From the NCBI GenBank assembly GCA_002329155.1, contig DCXY01000001.1, positions 178,995 to 225,023 on the forward strand: 46,029 nucleotides of DNA, given 5' to 3'. The DNA comes from Stenotrophomonas sp. UBA2124. GTDB lineage: Bacteria > Pseudomonadota > Gammaproteobacteria > Xanthomonadales > Xanthomonadaceae. The notes under the pieces were generated by a model. It did no database searches and had not been told where the DNA came from. It saw nothing but the letters and a program-made list of their open reading frames with translations. Below, one piece after another: positions 43,589 to 46,029 of the stretch. Both the position numbers and the translations under genes were made by a program. The stretch's first letter is position 1. Each line of letters starts with the position of its first letter.

Positions 43589-43768
43589 GGGGTGGTACCT
43601 GGGAAAGAGCGGCAAATTCTAGCGGCGTGTGGGTGATGCGATCTTCTTACGGAGGCTGCCTACACTCCGCTCTCGCTGCGCTGGTGACAGCCATCCGGAT
43701 GGTCGCCGAGGCGCGTGATGCAGGGGAACGGTGTGAGCTGGAAGAACAAGCGCAGGCCTCAGGGAGTC

Positions 43769-45163
43769 ATGGTAGAGCCGCAGGCATTGCATCGCGGTGA
43801 TGCGCGCATGGGACTGGCCGCTGCCGTGCTCTGGCTAGCTGCCGCAGGTGGCGCGCACGCGCAGCACCGGGCCTACAACCTGCCACCGGCGATTCCCGAA
43901 GCGCAGGTGCAGCAGGTGGAGGCCGAGCGCCGCGCGCTGTTCCAGAAGATCCAGGACAACCCGGCAGACATGGATGCGAGTTTCGCCTACGCGGTGCTGT
44001 CCACCCGCCTGGGTGACTACGAGGCGGCCATTGCCACCTACGAGCGCATGCTGGTGCAACGCCCCGAAACCCCGCGCCTGCAGCTGGAACTGGCGGCGCT
44101 GTACTTCCGGCTGGGCGCCTATGCTCCAGCCCGGTTGCTGTTCGACAAGGTACGGGAGCGCGCCGATACACCGCCGGAAGTTCTGCGCAAGGTTGAGAGT
44201 TACATGGTGGTGGTGGATGCAAAGGCCAAGGACCTGGGAGGGTTCTCCGGGCGGGTCAATATCGGTGCACGGTACGACGACAATGCCAATGCCGCACCGG
44301 ACGCCAACACCATCAGCCTCAATGGCATCGATTTCGAGCTGGCACCGGGCTCACGCGCGGCCAGTGACATCAGCGGCCAACTTTCGGCGCAGCTGCGCTA
44401 CCGGCAACCGGTCTCGCACCATGGCGACGTGGTTGATTTTGCATTGTCGGGTGCAGCAAGCCGCTACCGCGAGCTGGGCCACCTTGGCAGCGATGTGATG
44501 GACCTGCGGATAGGGCCGGATCTTGCGCTCAATCGCTGGGGCATGCGTGACGGGCGCCTGTCATTGACCGCCGGTTTCGCCCAGACCTGGCTGGATGGCG
44601 CCCGCTATATGCGTAGCAGCGGCCTTGCCGCCAGCCTGCGCAGGCCGGCAGGGCGCGAAGCGGCCATCGGCGTGGGGTTGGACTGGCGTGACGAGCGCTA
44701 CACGCCGGCTGCCGCCTATGCCAGTGCGCGCGATTTCAGCGGCGACCGCTACCGCGGCACCTTCAGCTATACCCGGCAGATGGGCAATGACTGGCAGTGG
44801 ATGGTCAGCCCCGCGCTTGAGCGGCGCACGGCCCGCGTGGACTACAACGCGTACTGGGAGCCGCAGCTCAGCCTTGGCCTGAGCTATCGCTACCCGGCAT
44901 TGATTGGTAGTGGCAGCCAGCCCTGGACGCTGGCCATCACCTCGCAGGTATCGCGGCGCAGCAGCGATGCGCCGATGCCCGTGGTCAGCCGTACCCGCAA
45001 GCAGCGCGGCGATGAAGTGCTGCTGCAGGCAGTGCAGAGCATTCCCCTGCGCAGGAACCTGGAGCTGCAGCTTTACGCGGGTTACCGCAGGGTGGCTTCC
45101 AACTATGACCTTCGTGATTACTCCAACGGCTATACGGGTTTCACCCTGAGCCAAGGCTTCTGA
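43769..45163 (+). CDS. TPR plus beta-barrel outer membrane protein (Slam-like)
   Basis: This exported protein has a signal sequence (ending about GGAHAQ), TPR-like helices over the next ~110 residues (FAYAVLSTRLGDYEAAIATY and LELAALYFRLGAYAPARLLF), then about 290 residues of alternating beta-strands ending in phenylalanine, as outer membrane barrels do. The barrel entry RVNIGARYDDNANAAPDAN resembles surface lipoprotein assembly modifier (Slam/DUF560) proteins. It lies 10 nt ahead of a FecR-domain exported protein, so it may help move or anchor that partner. ATG 43769 was chosen; GTG 43715 and ATG 43808 (directly at the signal peptide) are alternatives. Confidence 0.8.
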   Translation: MVEPQALHRGDARMGLAAAVLWLAAAGGAHAQHRAYNLPPAIPEAQVQQVEAERRALFQKIQDNPADMDASFAYAVLSTRLGDYEAAIATYERMLVQRPETPRLQLELAALYFRLGAYAPARLLFDKVRERADTPPEVLRKVESYMVVVDAKAKDLGGFSGRVNIGARYDDNANAAPDANTISLNGIDFELAPGSRAASDISGQLSAQLRYRQPVSHHGDVVDFALSGAASRYRELGHLGSDVMDLRIGPDLALNRWGMRDGRLSLTAGFAQTWLDGARYMRSSGLAASLRRPAGREAAIGVGLDWRDERYTPAAAYASARDFSGDRYRGTFSYTRQMGNDWQWMVSPALERRTARVDYNAYWEPQLSLGLSYRYPALIGSGSQPWTLAITSQVSRRSSDAPMPVVSRTRKQRGDEVLLQAVQSIPLRRNLELQLYAGYRRVASNYDLRDYSNGYTGFTLSQGF

Positions 45164-45173
45164 GGATCGGCTG

Positions 45174-46029
45174 ATGCGCAGACGGCTTCTTTCCATGGCG
45201 ATCATCGGTTCACTCATGGCGCCGGTTGTCGCACACGCCGATCAGGTGGGCGTTGCGTCCGCCGTCGCTCCGGATGCACACAGTCGCTTTGGCAGCGCCG
45301 CACCCAAGGTGGTGCGACTGGGTGACCATGTGCTGCGCGACCAGCGATTCCAGACCGATGCCAAGGGCGTAGTGCAGATACTGCTTGCCGACGGCAGCAG
45401 TTTCACTGTCGGCCCGAACTCGTCGCTGGTCATCGACAACTTCGTTTACGACCCAGCCAAGGGTACGGCCAAGCTGGCGGCCAGCACATCACGCGGCATC
45501 ATGCGCTTCATAGGCGGCGCAGCCTCCAAGGGCAGCGAGGGCGCCAGGATCATTACGCCGGTTGGCGTGGCCGGTATTCGAGGCGCGATCGCCGACCTGC
45601 AGGTGCCACCGTCGCCAGATGGCCAGCTGCGTATTGATCTGATCTATGGGCTTTCAGCGACGCTGAGCTGTGGTGGTGGCACGGGGGGCAGCATCAGCAG
45701 CCCCGGCAGCTCGATGCTGGTGGCAGGTGATGGTAATGGCTGCGGGACGGTGAGCTACGCCAATGGCCTGCCGCCCATGAATCCTGGCTTGGTTCCAGGA
45801 GCGCAGGCCGTTGGCATTGCGGGCAGTGATCCCCTTGCGGGGGACCCGAATGGCCTGGCCGGTTTCAGTGGTGGGCCTACCACGATGATGCTTGGCAACT
45901 TCATCGCAACGCCGGGGACTCCGGGCGCTCTGCCCACAGTCCTGTCGCCATTGCCCGCCGATATCCTGCTGGCGCTGATTCAACAACAGATCACGCAGCA
46001 GCCCAATCCAGAGCCAGAGCCAGAGCCAG
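45174..46029 (+). CDS. FecR-domain exported protein (incomplete at the right edge)
   Basis: The reading frame is open from ATG 45174 to the end of the window, at least 285 residues. Residues 1-22 form a signal peptide ending VAHA. A FecR domain spans about 45-150, including VVRLGDHVLRDQRFQTDAKG, VQILLADGSSFTVGPNSSL and ITPVGVAGIRGAIADL. Then comes a glycine/serine-rich stretch with two cysteines, and at the edge a proline-glutamate repeat (PEPEPE) that looks like a hinge. FecR domains of this kind occur in secreted or surface proteins, not only in iron-transport regulators. It is 10 nt behind the TPR/barrel gene, so the two probably work together. Confidence 0.82.
   Translation, partial: MRRRLLSMAIIGSLMAPVVAHADQVGVASAVAPDAHSRFGSAAPKVVRLGDHVLRDQRFQTDAKGVVQILLADGSSFTVGPNSSLVIDNFVYDPAKGTAKLAASTSRGIMRFIGGAASKGSEGARIITPVGVAGIRGAIADLQVPPSPDGQLRIDLIYGLSATLSCGGGTGGSISSPGSSMLVAGDGNGCGTVSYANGLPPMNPGLVPGAQAVGIAGSDPLAGDPNGLAGFSGGPTTMMLGNFIATPGTPGALPTVLSPLPADILLALIQQQITQQPNPEPEPEP

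Overview
The window looks like a GC-rich gammaproteobacterial chromosome of the Stenotrophomonas/Xanthomonadaceae type. The evidence is high GC codon use, GTAG-ended extragenic palindromes of the kind described as SMAG elements in Stenotrophomonas maltophilia, the aceBA and leucine-catabolism gene sets, and several genes with GTG starts. The genus is inferred from these traits and from protein family resemblance, not from a database match.

Layout. Positions 1-8940 hold a complete type I-F CRISPR-Cas locus on the minus strand: cas1, cas2-3, csy1, csy2, csy3, cas6f, a leader, and the leader end of an array that continues off the left edge. Between cas2-3 and csy1 (4199-4597), on the opposite strand, lies a two-repeat degenerate mini-array. 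Its 25-nt guide matches the DNA just upstream of csy1 at 19 of 25 positions beside a CC PAM. This has the form of a CRISPR-derived autorepressor RNA of the CreR/CreA class and is the most interesting element here. Positions 9108-13202 carry a LysR regulator divergent from the glyoxylate shunt genes aceB-aceA. A cyclic-nucleotide-binding/GGDEF protein follows, then four tandem ~228-bp units built from SMAG palindromes. Positions 15340-20968 form a leucine degradation operon (ivd, mccB, mccA) with a divergent TetR regulator. Positions 21111-28170 are mostly housekeeping: a membrane-anchored cytochrome c5, a secreted nuclease, an EamA exporter, an alpha/beta hydrolase, ZapE, and a von Willebrand A protein.

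Positions 28400-32428 carry class Ia ribonucleotide reductase (nrdA, nrdB), preceded by a promoter overlapped by two NrdR boxes and then a cobalamin riboswitch. Positions 32687-37516 contain a thioesterase, a sirtuin, an old-yellow-enzyme reductase, PurU, nicotinamidase and an MgtC-type protein. metE (37550-39838, minus) is headed by a second cobalamin riboswitch whose expression platform includes a hairpin over the metE Shine-Dalgarno. Class III ribonucleotide reductase follows (minus strand): a NrdD body lacking its glycyl-radical tail, a separate 63-residue glycyl-radical polypeptide, and NrdG. Its control region combines a perfect FNR/ANR box and a pair of NrdR boxes spaced exactly as at nrdA. 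The window ends with an EmrE-type SMR pump, a TPR/beta-barrel outer membrane protein, and the start of a FecR-domain exported protein.

How the parts fit. Two cobalamin-independent enzymes, NrdAB and MetE, each sit behind a cobalamin riboswitch. This implies that B12-dependent counterparts (NrdJ, MetH) exist elsewhere in the genome, which is inference. Both ribonucleotide reductase operons appear to be under NrdR, with oxygen sensing added for class III. In the CRISPR locus, the effector genes appear to be controlled by the effector complex itself through the mini-array guide.
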